A stretch of DNA of 64,000 bases from Candidatus Dechloromonas phosphorivorans (GTDB taxonomy: Bacteria; Pseudomonadota; Gammaproteobacteria; Burkholderiales; Rhodocyclaceae): positions 1 to 64,000 of the forward strand of contig JADKBR010000028.1 of NCBI GenBank assembly GCA_016714975.1. Reading direction: 5' to 3'. Positions 52,667 through 61,751 of this stretch are shown here, one piece after another (the stretch's first letter is position 1; the number at the start of each line of letters is the position of its first letter). A program made the position numbers and the translations under genes. The notes below the pieces were generated by a model. That model had not been told where the DNA came from. It was given only the letters and a program-made list of their open reading frames with translations, and did no database searches.

Positions 52667-53659
52667 ATGTCAAAAGCCCCCATGCGCGTTGCTGTTACCG
52701 GCGCCGCCGGCCAGATCGGTTATAGCCTGCTGTTCCGCATTGCCTCCGGCGAAATGCTCGGCAAGGACCAGCCGGTCATCCTTCAGTTGCTCGACCTGCC
52801 GCAAGCCCAGAAAGCAGTCCAGGGCGTCATGATGGAGCTTGACGACTGTGCCTTCCCGCTGCTGGCGGGCATGGTTGCCACCGATGATCCAAACGTCGCT
52901 TTCAAGGATGTAGATGTTTGCCTGCTGGTCGGCGCCCGTCCGCGTGGCCCCGGCATGGAGCGTGCCGACCTGCTGACCGCGAACGGCGCGATCTTCACCG
53001 TTCAGGGCAAGGCCATCGCCGAGAACGCCAAGGAAGACGTCAAGGTTCTGGTTGTCGGCAACCCATGCAATACCAATGCCCTGATCGCCGGTTCTGCCGC
53101 CCGCAAGGTCGGCCGCACCAACCCGAACAATTACCATGGCATGCTGCGCCTCGACCACAACCGTGCCCTGACCCAGCTCGCCCAGAAGTCAGGCCGCCCG
53201 GTTTCCTCGCTCAAGCAGCTCGTCGTCTGGGGCAACCACTCCCCGTCGATGTATGCCGACTATCGCTTCGTGACCTCCAACGGAGACAGCGTCAAATCGC
53301 TGATCAACGATGGCGCCTGGAACAACGACATCTTCCTGCCGACCGTCGGCAAGCGCGGCGCCGCGATTATCGAGGCCCGTGGCCTATCCTCCGCCGCTTC
53401 TGCGGCCAACGCCGCGATCGACCATATCCGCGACTGGCACCTTGGCTCCAGCGAGTGGGTCACGATGGGCATCCCTGCCGCCGCCGACAACGGCTACGGC
53501 ATCCCTGAAGGCATCGTGTTCGGCTTCCCTTGCGAGTGCAAGAACGGTTCGTTCACGCTGATCAAAGGCCTGGAAATCGACGAGTACTCCAGGGGCAGGA
53601 TCGCCATCACGCTGAAGGAACTCGAAGACGAGCGCGGCGCCGTCAAGGACATGCTTTAA
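52667..53659 (+). CDS. mdh: Malate dehydrogenase
   Basis: A 330-residue NAD-dependent malate dehydrogenase of the LDH-like type common in betaproteobacteria. N-terminal VAVTGAAGQIGYSLLFRIAS binds NAD, RPRGPGMERADLL holds the substrate-binding Arg region, GNPCNTNALI follows, and the catalytic His is in VVWGNHSPSMYADY. The start at 52667 (GAGCGAAAC upstream) gives MSKAPMRVAVTG; the longer ORF adds unrelated residues. It is divergent from gntR and followed by a strong terminator. Confidence 0.97.
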   Translation: MSKAPMRVAVTGAAGQIGYSLLFRIASGEMLGKDQPVILQLLDLPQAQKAVQGVMMELDDCAFPLLAGMVATDDPNVAFKDVDVCLLVGARPRGPGMERADLLTANGAIFTVQGKAIAENAKEDVKVLVVGNPCNTNALIAGSAARKVGRTNPNNYHGMLRLDHNRALTQLAQKSGRPVSSLKQLVVWGNHSPSMYADYRFVTSNGDSVKSLINDGAWNNDIFLPTVGKRGAAIIEARGLSSAASAANAAIDHIRDWHLGSSEWVTMGIPAAADNGYGIPEGIVFGFPCECKNGSFTLIKGLEIDEYSRGRIAITLKELEDERGAVKDML

Positions 53660-53684
53660 TCCTGCATCTGGCTTAGCTTTCTCG

Positions 53685-53722
53685 AAGGGCCGCGGTAAAA
53701 TGCCGGGGCCCTTTTTTTTTTT
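53685..53722 (+). terminator. Strong intrinsic terminator after mdh
   Basis: An AAGGGCC...GGGCCCTT stem, with an inner GCGG/GCCG pairing and a short AT loop, is followed by a run of 11 T residues at 53712-53722. It ends 12 bases before the next start codon, so the lyase gene must have its own promoter within or just before this segment, or rely on read-through. Confidence 0.88.
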
Positions 53723-53733
53723 GGCGATCAAAG

Positions 53734-54720
53734 ATGATGCTCCATCCGAAAGCAGTCCTTTTCGCCGGCGAAAAGCTTTTCCCTGTTCTGCCAGCGGTCG
53801 ACCACTACGCGGGGTCGGAAAGGCTGATGACAAAGGCCCTCCAATTGCAGAAGGGGCTTGGCCCGATCTTCGACATCACCTGTGACTTTGAGGATGGCGC
53901 CCTCGCCGGTGCCGACCGCGAGCATGCTGAGATGGTCGCTGGGATCATCATGAGCGCCGACAACGTGTTCAACCGGGTCGGCGCCAGGGTCCATGACGTG
54001 ACACATCCGCACTGGCGGCAGGAAATGGAGGTTCTGGTTCGCATCGCCGGCAGCCGCCTGCCCTTCATCACCCTACCGAAAGCTTCCGGCGCCGGTGACG
54101 TGCAGGTGCAGATCGAGGCGCTGCGCGAAATCGAGCAACGTTTCGGGGTCGACCGCAGGATCCGGGTGCATGTGCTGATCGAGAGCCACGGCGCGCTGCG
54201 CGAGGTCTGGAAGATCGCCGGGCTGTCCGGTGTCGAGAGCATCGACTTTGGCCTCATGGATTTCGTATCCAGCCACCACGGCGCCATCCCCGGCAGCGCG
54301 ATGAAGAGTCCAGGGCAGTTCGAGCACCCACTGATCGTCCGTGCCAAGTGCGAGATCACCGCCGCAGCACTCGCCTGTGGCCGCGTTCCCACACACAACG
54401 TCACCACCGAACTGAAGGATATCGAGCTAATCCGTAGCGACGCTCGCCGCGCCCGCACCGAGTTCGGCTTCTTGCGCATGTGGAGCATCCATCCGAACCA
54501 GATCGTCCCCATCGTTGAAGCCATGCGCCCGGATTTCTCCGAAGTCCAGACAGCGTCCGAGATTCTGGTGGCAGCCCAGGACACCGACTGGGGACCAATA
54601 CAGCACGCAGGCAAGCTGCATGACCGCGCCTCGTATCGTTACTACTGGGAACTGCTCGAGCGCGCCCACATCACCGGCATGGATATCCCGGATGAAGTCA
54701 AGCAGCGTTTCTTTGCCTGA
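53734..54720 (+). CDS. HpcH/HpaI-family CoA-ester lyase (malyl-CoA lyase / CitE-like)
   Basis: A 328-residue TIM-barrel lyase. It shows the CitE/malyl-CoA pattern: FITLPKASGAGDVQVQIEAL, VHVLIESHGALREVWKIAGL with the metal-binding Glu, SIDFGLMDFVSSHHGAIPG with the metal-binding Asp, and RMWSIHPNQIVPIVEAM. Family members cleave or form malyl-CoA, beta-methylmalyl-CoA, citramalyl-CoA or citryl-CoA. The position after mdh suggests a link to malate or glyoxylate, but the substrate is not determined. It overlaps truC by 29 bases. Confidence 0.9.
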   Translation: MMLHPKAVLFAGEKLFPVLPAVDHYAGSERLMTKALQLQKGLGPIFDITCDFEDGALAGADREHAEMVAGIIMSADNVFNRVGARVHDVTHPHWRQEMEVLVRIAGSRLPFITLPKASGAGDVQVQIEALREIEQRFGVDRRIRVHVLIESHGALREVWKIAGLSGVESIDFGLMDFVSSHHGAIPGSAMKSPGQFEHPLIVRAKCEITAAALACGRVPTHNVTTELKDIELIRSDARRARTEFGFLRMWSIHPNQIVPIVEAMRPDFSEVQTASEILVAAQDTDWGPIQHAGKLHDRASYRYYWELLERAHITGMDIPDEVKQRFFA

Positions 54721-55444
54721 ACGACTCTCGATTCTCTATCAGGACGCGCATATCGTCGTCATCGACAAGCCTTCCGGACTGCTGGTTCACCGTTCGGAAA
54801 TCGACCCCCACGAAACGCGCTTCGCCATCCAGATCCTGCGCGACCAGATTGGCCAGCGCGTCTGGGCAGCCCACCGTCTTGATCGCGGCACATCCGGCGT
54901 GCTGGTGTTTGGGCTGAATCCCGAGATTGCCGGCACCCTGGGCCAGCAATTCGCAGCAGCTGCGGTGGAAAAACGCTACTGGGCGGTCGTCCGCGGCTAC
55001 CCGCCAGACTCGGGGACCATCGATCATGCCCTTAGTCGCCAACGCGAGTCCTACGAATTCCGCGGCGCACAGAGCAGCACGCAGCCTCAGGCCGCTGTAA
55101 CGCATTACCGGAAACTGGCCGAAATCGAGCTGCCTGTTGCGGTCGACCGCTACCCGAGCAGCCGTTACGCGCTGCTCGAACTTTACCCGGTGACCGGTCG
55201 GCGGCACCAATTGCGCCGCCACCTCAAACATATCGCGCACCCGGTCATCGGCGATTCAACCCACGGCAAGGGTCATCACAACCGTTATTTCGCGGAGCAC
55301 CTCGGCTGCCGCAGACCGCTGCTCGCCTGCACGCTGATGAGTTTTGACCATCCGGTCACCAGCAAGCGCCTGCAGATAACAGCGCCGGTCTCTGGCGAAT
55401 TCGCCGCGATCCTGTTGCGTTTCGGCTGGGATACCGCTCAGTAG
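54692..55444 (+). CDS. truC: RluA-family tRNA pseudouridine synthase, TruC-like
   Basis: A 250-residue enzyme with no S4 domain. LSILYQDAHIVVIDKPSGLLV is the N-terminal catalytic-domain start, the catalytic Asp is in AAHRLDRGTSGVLVFG, and ALLELYPVTGRRHQLRRHLK and HPVIGDSTHG follow. TruC makes pseudouridine 65 in tRNAs; the short length and TGRRHQLRRH segment fit TruC rather than RluA/C/D. The ATG at 54692 lies inside the lyase gene, so the two overlap. Confidence 0.88.
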   Translation: MKSSSVSLPERLSILYQDAHIVVIDKPSGLLVHRSEIDPHETRFAIQILRDQIGQRVWAAHRLDRGTSGVLVFGLNPEIAGTLGQQFAAAAVEKRYWAVVRGYPPDSGTIDHALSRQRESYEFRGAQSSTQPQAAVTHYRKLAEIELPVAVDRYPSSRYALLELYPVTGRRHQLRRHLKHIAHPVIGDSTHGKGHHNRYFAEHLGCRRPLLACTLMSFDHPVTSKRLQITAPVSGEFAAILLRFGWDTAQ

Positions 55445-55884
55445 CCTATTGAGCCTTCCATTTCGTCGCGACGCCGCAGGTCACGCTCGAGATCGACAAT
55501 ATCCTCGCCCAGGGCGTCGCGCGCGGACACCATTCCCAGCGGCGCACCATCTGCATCGACCACCGGCACATGGCGAAAACCGCCATCGGCCATCATGTGC
55601 AGCGCGTGCGCCAGCGGGCGGTCTGCCCGGATGGTCTGCGGATTGGCAACCATCACGGCCTGAAGCGTCGTCGTATCAGGGTCAAGATTCCCGGCCAGAA
55701 CCTTGTTGAGCACATCGCGCTCGGTGAAGATCCCGACGATCCGGCCATTCTCGACCACCACCAGAGCGCCGATATGATTCTCGGCCATCAGGCAGCTTGC
55801 CGCCCGGACGGTCATCTCGCGCGAGGCAGAAAACAGGCTGCGCCCCGCAATGATGTTGCTGATTTGCCGTCTCGGCATGTTCAT
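55438..55884 (-). CDS. Paired CBS-domain protein
   Basis: A 148-residue protein made of two CBS motifs: MTVRAASCLMAENHIGALVV and GRIVGIFTERDVLNKV in the first, PLAHALHMMADGGFRHVPVV and GAPLGMVSARDAL in the second, with a short charged tail. CBS pairs bind adenine nucleotides and act as energy sensors, alone or for a partner. It is convergent with truC and overlaps it by 7 bases. No partner can be named. Confidence 0.87.
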   Translation of the reverse strand: MNMPRRQISNIIAGRSLFSASREMTVRAASCLMAENHIGALVVVENGRIVGIFTERDVLNKVLAGNLDPDTTTLQAVMVANPQTIRADRPLAHALHMMADGGFRHVPVVDADGAPLGMVSARDALGEDIVDLERDLRRRDEMEGSIGY

Positions 55885-56042
55885 CTCCTCAATGGTTTAG
55901 GGTGATGGAATAATCGCCGGAATGGCAGCCAGATGCAAGTGGCAGCGGATCATTGCGACTTGATGACAATCCCAGCGCTCGCTGCGAGGATGACGATGAC
56001 CCGACCAACCCGGTGCGCATCGCCTCCCTGCCACGGGCGAAC

Positions 56043-56534
56043 TCAACAGGACTTCCCCGCCTTGCAGCCCTTCAGTATCCACAGCGAAATCACCCCGGCC
56101 GCCTCGTTGGCCATCGCCTTGCGCGCCATCGAGGTCGGATCGCGGCCGGCGTTGGTCCTGGCATGGGGATCGGCTCCGGCCTCAAGCAGCAATTGGGCGT
56201 GCTTGGCATTCTGCGCGTAGGCGGCGATGTGCAGCGGCGTGGCGCCATCGCCATCCCTGGCATTGGGGTCAGCACCCGCCACGACCAACGCTTGCAGCGC
56301 CGTCAGGTCGGGATTGGAAGCGGCCAGATGCAGTGGCGTCGACCCTTGCGCCGTCCGGACATCACGCGCTGCGTGCTGGACCTTGAGAATGACGGAGACG
56401 TCCTTGCCGCTGCCCAGCCGCGCTGCATCGTGAATCGGCTGATCGTTTGCCCCGAGCACCTGCTGCGCCTGCGCCGGAAGACCCAGCAGCAATGACGCCA
56501 GAACGAGTGAACTCCAGTTGCTGATTCCCGCCAT
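56043..56534 (-). CDS. Exported ankyrin-repeat protein
   Basis: A 163-residue protein with a signal peptide (LVLASLLLGLPAQAQQ) and about three ankyrin repeats: QPIHDAARLGSGKDVSVIL, STPLHLAASNPDLTALQALV with AGADPNARDG, and ATPLHIAAYAQNAKHAQLLL with AGADPHARTN. Ankyrin repeats mediate protein binding. The start at 56534 yields the signal peptide; upstream codons overlap the neighbouring gene's end antisense. It may be co-transcribed with the upstream flavoenzyme gene, 46 bases away. Confidence 0.82.
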   Translation of the reverse strand: MAGISNWSSLVLASLLLGLPAQAQQVLGANDQPIHDAARLGSGKDVSVILKVQHAARDVRTAQGSTPLHLAASNPDLTALQALVVAGADPNARDGDGATPLHIAAYAQNAKHAQLLLEAGADPHARTNAGRDPTSMARKAMANEAAGVISLWILKGCKAGKSC

Positions 56535-56580
56535 GGCGAAACCCTCCGTCCAACTGAGCAAGTCCAGACCGAGGCGATTC

Positions 56581-57837
56581 TCAAACCGCCACGGATTCCG
56601 GCAAGACGACTTTGTTGTCGCTGCTGAACTGGTAATCGCGGAAGACATGCTCGGCCGACAACAGTTGATAGCTCCCGTCACCCAACCGCTGCGACGTGTC
56701 CTTCAGGCGATACGCGGTCTGCCCGCAGGTCCAGATATCGAAATTGCGCATGTGGGTGCACAGACAGGTCTTGTCCATCACCGAAACCTTGCGCGCACCG
56801 GGGTGAGCCGCGACCTCGCGGTTGTAGGCCATCACGTAGGCGCACTTGCCATTGGCGTCGAGCAGATAGCCGTAGGCTTCGCAGTTCGGGCGGATGCCGT
56901 CACCGATCCCGGGGCTGCCCAGAATCATCCGCATCGGATAGCCGGTCGGGGAGATTTCATTGACGACGATGTCCTCAGCGTTGGCCTTGAAGTATTCCTG
57001 CTTGACCTTTGCCGGCAGGCCGCATTCCTCGGTGACAGTGAACCGCGTCGCCACCTGGACCGCCGCCGCGCCTTGCTCGAGCAAGGCCGTGGCGTCGCCG
57101 CCGGTGAAGATGCCACCGGCGGGAATGACCGGAATGTCGAGTTGCTCCGCCTTGAGGAAGGCGATCACCTCGGCGACGATGGTGGCCAGATCGTACTGCG
57201 CCCAGTCCATGCCGAAACCGAGGTGGCCGCCCGCCAGCGGGCCTTCGACGACGACGTAATCGGGCAGGCGGCCGGTGCGGGCACTCTTCTTCAGGAACAG
57301 CGAAAGCGCGCGCACCGATGAAACGATTATGCCGAGCCTGACATCGCGAAAGCGCGGATGATCCTCGATCAAGGCGAATGACCCGAGGTGCAGCCCGGCG
57401 GCCAGGGTGATGCCGTCGATGCCGCCATCGAGCGCGGCGGACATGCGGACCTTGAGCGTCTCCTTGGGAGCGTTCATGGTCAGTTTCTCCATGCAGTTGA
57501 TGAAGACCAGGCCACTGCCCTGCTTGCGGCGCATCGTCGCCTCGACGTGCAACTTGGTCGCCTCGACAAGTCGACCGAGATCGAACTTGACCGAAGACTT
57601 GTCCTCGTTATGGACGTTGTACTTGTAGAAGGCCAGCTTTTCCTTGACCTGCTTGGTGTCGTAGCGACGATCGGCGACGGTATTGATCATCGCATCGGAG
57701 ATGTGGCCGATGCCGCCGAGACGCGCCGCTTCCAGCGCCAGATCGGCGGTCGAGATGTCGACCCCCATGCCGCCGATCATGATGGGCACAAGCTCATGCT
57801 TGCCCAGCCGCAAGCGGAAATCGTCAACACATTTCAT
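56581..57837 (-). CDS. Nitronate-monooxygenase-family FMN oxidoreductase
   Basis: A 418-residue TIM-barrel flavoenzyme. MIGGMGVDISTADLALEAAR is the N-terminal FMN region, DYVVVEGPLAGGHLGFGMDW the central motif, and IPAGGIFTGGDATALLEQGA and AVQVATRFTVTEECG the phosphate-binding part. The tail carries a Cys-rich segment (CLCTHMRNFDIWTCGQTAYR), longer than in simple nitronate monooxygenases. The physiological substrate is uncertain; related proteins act on nitronates or as enoyl reductases. The start MKCVDDFRLRLGKHEL is preferred over an upstream in-frame ATG. Confidence 0.85.
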   Translation of the reverse strand: MKCVDDFRLRLGKHELVPIMIGGMGVDISTADLALEAARLGGIGHISDAMINTVADRRYDTKQVKEKLAFYKYNVHNEDKSSVKFDLGRLVEATKLHVEATMRRKQGSGLVFINCMEKLTMNAPKETLKVRMSAALDGGIDGITLAAGLHLGSFALIEDHPRFRDVRLGIIVSSVRALSLFLKKSARTGRLPDYVVVEGPLAGGHLGFGMDWAQYDLATIVAEVIAFLKAEQLDIPVIPAGGIFTGGDATALLEQGAAAVQVATRFTVTEECGLPAKVKQEYFKANAEDIVVNEISPTGYPMRMILGSPGIGDGIRPNCEAYGYLLDANGKCAYVMAYNREVAAHPGARKVSVMDKTCLCTHMRNFDIWTCGQTAYRLKDTSQRLGDGSYQLLSAEHVFRDYQFSSDNKVVLPESVAV

Positions 57838-58031
57838 CGTCGCCTTCCAGAAATGCCGACGCGACGAGATAGCGCGCGGCCAGCGCCAAATTCTACGCGA
57901 TTGCCGGGCGTCCTGCATGCCCGGCGAAGACAGGAAAAGCCATTGATTGCTTCGAACCAACGTGAGCAAGCGCTGGCTGCAGAGCAGCAAGCGCTTCCGA
58001 TTGCCGAAGCCATGCGTGGCAAGAAGCCGGA

Positions 58032-58652
58032 CTATTCGCCAACGATATCGACCCCGGCAGGCGGAGTGAACCTGAAGGTTGTCGCGGGCAGAACCGGGTT
58101 ACGCTCGAGGTTGGCAAAGCGTATGTGCGTCGTCTGCCCGAAGCTGTCGTAGAGTTCCATGGCCTTGAGATCCTTGCCGGCAATGCCGAGGCGGACCTTC
58201 TCGAAGCCGCTGTCGCCGGCCTTGGGTGTCGCTTCGACCCAATTCATCCCGTCAGCCTCGCCAACGTCCACCAGCACGAAATTTTTTTCCAACTCGTTAC
58301 TGCCCGCAAGCAGCGCCGCCGGTGAGCCGCTTATCGCCTGCCCGGCCTTGCGCACGGTGACCTGCTTGAGTTCCGGATCGTAGATCCAGATCTTCTCGCC
58401 GTCGCCGACGACCAGTTGCGGGTAGGGTTTCTGGATGTCCCAGCGCAGCTTGCCCGGCCGCGAGATGGCGACGACCCCCGACGATTGCTGCGGCTTGCGA
58501 CCATTCCTGCCGATGACCATCTGTGAAAAGTTGGCTTTCAGCGTGCGCGTGCTGCTCAGGAACTGATGCAGTTGGTCAATCGCGCCGGCTTCTGCGAGCA
58601 GCGGAAAGATCGCGACGACTGCGGTCGACAGTATTTTCAGGGCAAATTTCAT
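58032..58652 (-). CDS. lolA: LolA, periplasmic lipoprotein carrier
   Basis: A 206-residue protein with a signal peptide (ILSTAVVAIFPLLAEAGA) and the LolA fold: STRTLKANFSQMVIGRNG, SRPGKLRWDIQKPYPQLVV, DGEKIWIYDPELKQVTVRK. LolA ferries lipoproteins from the LolCDE complex to LolB. Its start overlaps the ftsK stop by 4 bases. The ftsK-lolA order is common in proteobacteria. Confidence 0.95.
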   Translation of the reverse strand: MKFALKILSTAVVAIFPLLAEAGAIDQLHQFLSSTRTLKANFSQMVIGRNGRKPQQSSGVVAISRPGKLRWDIQKPYPQLVVGDGEKIWIYDPELKQVTVRKAGQAISGSPAALLAGSNELEKNFVLVDVGEADGMNWVEATPKAGDSGFEKVRLGIAGKDLKAMELYDSFGQTTHIRFANLERNPVLPATTFRFTPPAGVDIVGE

Positions 58653-60958
58653 TCGGCTTCGCGGCGCGCCAGAACTTCGCGGCCGCCGCGCGCGTCCATC
58701 GTCGATACCAGGCCAGCCTTTTCCATCGCTTCTATCAGGCGCGCCGAGCGGTTGTAGCCGATGCGCAGGTGGCGTTGCACGAGCGAGATCGAGGCGCGTC
58801 TGTTCTTGAGGACGATTTCGACCGCCTGGTCGTAGAGCGGATCGTTCTCGGCGTCGCCGCTGACGCCACCACCGCCCTCGCCACCCTCATCATCGTCGCC
58901 GGCGGCGCCATTGAGAATGTCGTCGACGTATTCCGGGGCACCGGTGGCCTTCAAGTGTTCGACGACGCGGTGCACCTCGTCGTCGGAAACGAAGGCGCCG
59001 TGAACGCGGGTCGGGTAGCCTGTGCCGGGGGCGAGATAGAGCATGTCGCCCTGGCCGAGCAGCGCTTCGGCGCCCATCTGGTCGAGGATGGTGCGCGAGT
59101 CGATCTTGCTCGACACCTGGAAGGAAAGACGGGTCGGGATGTTGGCCTTGATCAGGCCGGTGATGACATCGACGCTCGGGCGCTGCGTCGCCAGCACGAG
59201 GTGGATGCCCGAGGCACGCGCTTTCTGTGCGAGGCGGGCGATCTGCTCCTCGACCTTCTTGCCGACGACCATCATCAAGTCGGCCAACTCGTCGATGATG
59301 ACGACGATGTAGGGCATCGTCTTCAGCGGCTCGGGGGCTTCCGGAGTCAGCGTCAACGGGTTCGGGATGTGTTGCCCGTGTTTTTCCGCTTCCTTTATCT
59401 TGTGGTTCAGGCCACCGATGTTGCGCACGCCCATCGCCGACATCAGCTTGTAGCGTTTCTCCATCTCGGTCACGCACCAGTGCAGCGCGTTGGCCGCCTG
59501 CTTCATGTCGGTGACGACCGGCGCCAGCAGGTGCGGGATACCCTCGTAGATCGACAGTTCGAGCATCTTCGGGTCGACCATGATCAAGCGGACGTTTTCC
59601 GGTTCGGCCTTGTAGAGCATCGACAGGATCATCGCGTTGACACCGACCGACTTGCCCGAACCGGTGGTGCCGGCGACCAGCAGGTGCGGCGTCTTGGCCA
59701 GATCGGCAACCACCGGTTGACCGCCGATGTCCTTGCCAAGGCAGACGGTCAGCGGGCTGCTCATGTCATTGTAAGGCGCGCTGGAAATGATCTCGGAGAG
59801 CTTGACCATCTGCCTCCGGGCATTGGGCAGCTCCAGCGCCATGCACGACTTGCCGGGCACGGTTTCGACAACGCGGATGGAAACCATGGCCAGCGCACGT
59901 GCCAGGTCGCGCGCCAGATTGACGATCTGCGCGCCCTTGACACCGACCGCCGGTTCGATCTCGTAACGGGTGATGACCGGCCCCGGCATCGCCGCGAGCA
60001 CCCTGACTTGAACGCCAAACTCGGCAAGCTTGCGCTCGATCAGGCGCGAGGTGTATTCCATCGCTTCGGCGCTGACCGTTTCGGTCGCCGGCGGCGCCGG
60101 GTCCAGCAGGTGCAGCGGCGGAAGTTTGCCGCCGATGATGACCTCGGGGAAAAGTGCAACCTGCTTTTCGCGTCCGATTCGCTTCTCTGCCTTCCTTGAA
60201 ACCGGCACTTCCGGCGGTCGAGCTTCGATGATGATCGGCTCGTGCAACTCGAACCGGCGCTTTTCCTCATCGACTACTTCCTCGCGTTGGTGCGCGACTT
60301 CGCGGCCGATGCGGCGGTCGCGCCAAGCATCAACCAGACCATAGAAGGATCGGGCAATCAACTCGATGGAGGCGCCAATCCGTTCAAACGCCCGCAGCCA
60401 GGACATCCCTGAGAAAATACTCCAGCCAGCGGCCATCGCCGCCAGCAACAGCAGCGTCGACCCGGTGTACCCGAGCAGGTAGGCCAGCAGACGGCTCGCT
60501 TCCTGGCCGAGCAAACCGCCCGGAACAAGCGGCAGCTCACCCTTGCGCGTATAGAATCGCAGGGCTTCGAGCGACGCACTGGAGACCAGCAGCACCATGA
60601 AGCCAGCCAGGGCAATGTACAGGGGACGACGATCAGCTTGGCCGAGTGGTGAATGGAGGCGGCGGAATCCCCACCAGATGAACGTCGCCAGCAGGACGAT
60701 CCACCACCATGCGGAGAAACCGAACAGATAGAGCATCAGGTCCGCAATCCACGCACCGGCGTGGCCGGTCGGGTTGAACACCTTTCCGGAAACCACAGCG
60801 TGCGACCAACCCGGGTCGTCCTTGTGGTAACCCCACAGCGCCATCGACAAGAACAGGGCGACCACCGACAAGCCGAGCCAGCGTAACTCGTGCAACAGGT
60901 TGCCAATTTTCTCGGGCAACTGCCGGGAAATAGCTTGGTCGACCGTCCTGACGCCCAA
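58649..60958 (-). CDS. ftsK: FtsK DNA translocase
   Basis: A 769-residue protein with about four N-terminal membrane helices (residues 25-180). A linker with IIIEARPPEVPVSRKAEKR follows, then the motor. Walker A is VAGTTGSGKSVGVNAMI near residue 427, Walker B is PYIVVIIDELADLMMV, and the C-terminal winged gamma domain is QRHLRIGYNRSARLIEAMEK. It pumps chromosomes at the septum and activates XerCD through KOPS/gamma. The TTG at 60958 starts 2 bases after the crp-like stop, which points to coupling. Confidence 0.95.
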   Translation of the reverse strand: MGVRTVDQAISRQLPEKIGNLLHELRWLGLSVVALFLSMALWGYHKDDPGWSHAVVSGKVFNPTGHAGAWIADLMLYLFGFSAWWWIVLLATFIWWGFRRLHSPLGQADRRPLYIALAGFMVLLVSSASLEALRFYTRKGELPLVPGGLLGQEASRLLAYLLGYTGSTLLLLAAMAAGWSIFSGMSWLRAFERIGASIELIARSFYGLVDAWRDRRIGREVAHQREEVVDEEKRRFELHEPIIIEARPPEVPVSRKAEKRIGREKQVALFPEVIIGGKLPPLHLLDPAPPATETVSAEAMEYTSRLIERKLAEFGVQVRVLAAMPGPVITRYEIEPAVGVKGAQIVNLARDLARALAMVSIRVVETVPGKSCMALELPNARRQMVKLSEIISSAPYNDMSSPLTVCLGKDIGGQPVVADLAKTPHLLVAGTTGSGKSVGVNAMILSMLYKAEPENVRLIMVDPKMLELSIYEGIPHLLAPVVTDMKQAANALHWCVTEMEKRYKLMSAMGVRNIGGLNHKIKEAEKHGQHIPNPLTLTPEAPEPLKTMPYIVVIIDELADLMMVVGKKVEEQIARLAQKARASGIHLVLATQRPSVDVITGLIKANIPTRLSFQVSSKIDSRTILDQMGAEALLGQGDMLYLAPGTGYPTRVHGAFVSDDEVHRVVEHLKATGAPEYVDDILNGAAGDDDEGGEGGGGVSGDAENDPLYDQAVEIVLKNRRASISLVQRHLRIGYNRSARLIEAMEKAGLVSTMDARGGREVLARREAE

Positions 60959-60960
60959 GA

Positions 60961-61623
60961 TCAGGCCCCGGTGATGGTAATCACGTCATCCGCGCAAATG
61001 ATATAGCCGCCAATCTCTAGGTCGCGCATGACCTTGCTGACCATCTCGCGCGAAGCGCCGATCATGCGCGCCATGTCTTGCTTGGAGATTTTCTGCTTGA
61101 CCACGCGCTTGCCGTGCTCTTCCATTGACATATCGAGCAGCAAACGCGCCACACGGCCATAGACATCGAGAAGCGCGAGGCTCTCGATGTTGCGATCTGC
61201 CTCGCGCAGACGGCGCACGAGAATCTGCATCAACTTCTGCGCGACCTGGAAGTTCTCCTGCATGCAGCGTTGAAATTCGTGCTTGCCAAGGGTCAGCAAT
61301 TCGCAAGGTTCGACAGCTATCACGCTGGCCGAACGCGGGCTGCTATCGATCAGGCCCATCTCGCCGAAAAATTCGCCCGGACCAAGCCAGGCGAGAATGA
61401 TCTCGCGCCCCTCCTCGTCGAAATTGGTCACCTTGGCACGGCCAGTCAGCATGATGACCAGAGACTCAGCAGCTTCGCCAGCGCGCACGACCTGCTCGCC
61501 CCGCCCGGCGCGCTTGCGCAGCGCCACCCGCGACAGTCGTTCGAGTTCGCTCTCATCGAGACCCGAAAAGAGCGGAATATTGCGCAAGACCACCAAGCTC
61601 AGCCCGACATTTGTAGAGGACAT
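60961..61623 (-). CDS. Crp/Fnr-family transcriptional regulator
   Basis: A 220-residue protein with a cyclic-nucleotide-binding-like domain (VLRNIPLFSGLDESELERLS, GPGEFFGEMGLIDSSPRSAS) and a C-terminal helix-turn-helix (SKQDMARMIGASREMVSKVM). There is no Fnr-type N-terminal Cys cluster, so it is not an oxygen-sensing Fnr. The effector may be a nucleotide or none. It heads a run with ftsK and lolA and is divergent from trxB. Confidence 0.9.
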   Translation of the reverse strand: MSSTNVGLSLVVLRNIPLFSGLDESELERLSRVALRKRAGRGEQVVRAGEAAESLVIMLTGRAKVTNFDEEGREIILAWLGPGEFFGEMGLIDSSPRSASVIAVEPCELLTLGKHEFQRCMQENFQVAQKLMQILVRRLREADRNIESLALLDVYGRVARLLLDMSMEEHGKRVVKQKISKQDMARMIGASREMVSKVMRDLEIGGYIICADDVITITGA

Positions 61624-61716
61624 AAAGCATTTTCCTTCATGGAGTTACCGCGAGATTATAAACTCAATTCGAACACTGCACGAGAAAGGGGAGAAAATCA
61701 GTCTCTGGTTGGAGGC

Positions 61717-61722
61717 TATAAT
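61717..61722 (+). promoter_or_regulatory. Candidate -10 element for trxB
   Basis: A perfect TATAAT lies 29 bases before the trxB start in the trxB/crp divergent gap. No good -35 is visible at the usual distance, so it may be an activator-dependent promoter. The gene's start codon is preceded by a CCACCACCACCGAGAA leader. Confidence 0.35.
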
Positions 61723-61751
61723 TTTACCCTCCACCACCACCGAGAATCACC

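Noticed and set aside
54515..54691. Upstream extension of the TruC frame inside the lyase gene
   Set aside because: The extension reads the lyase gene out of frame and gives a Cys/Arg/Ser-rich peptide unlike any pseudouridine synthase; the ATG at 54692 restores the family N terminus.
57904..57924. Hairpin CCGGGC/GCCCGG between lolA and the flavoenzyme gene as a terminator
   Set aside because: No T run follows on either strand and the stem is only 6 bp. It was not convincing enough to list.
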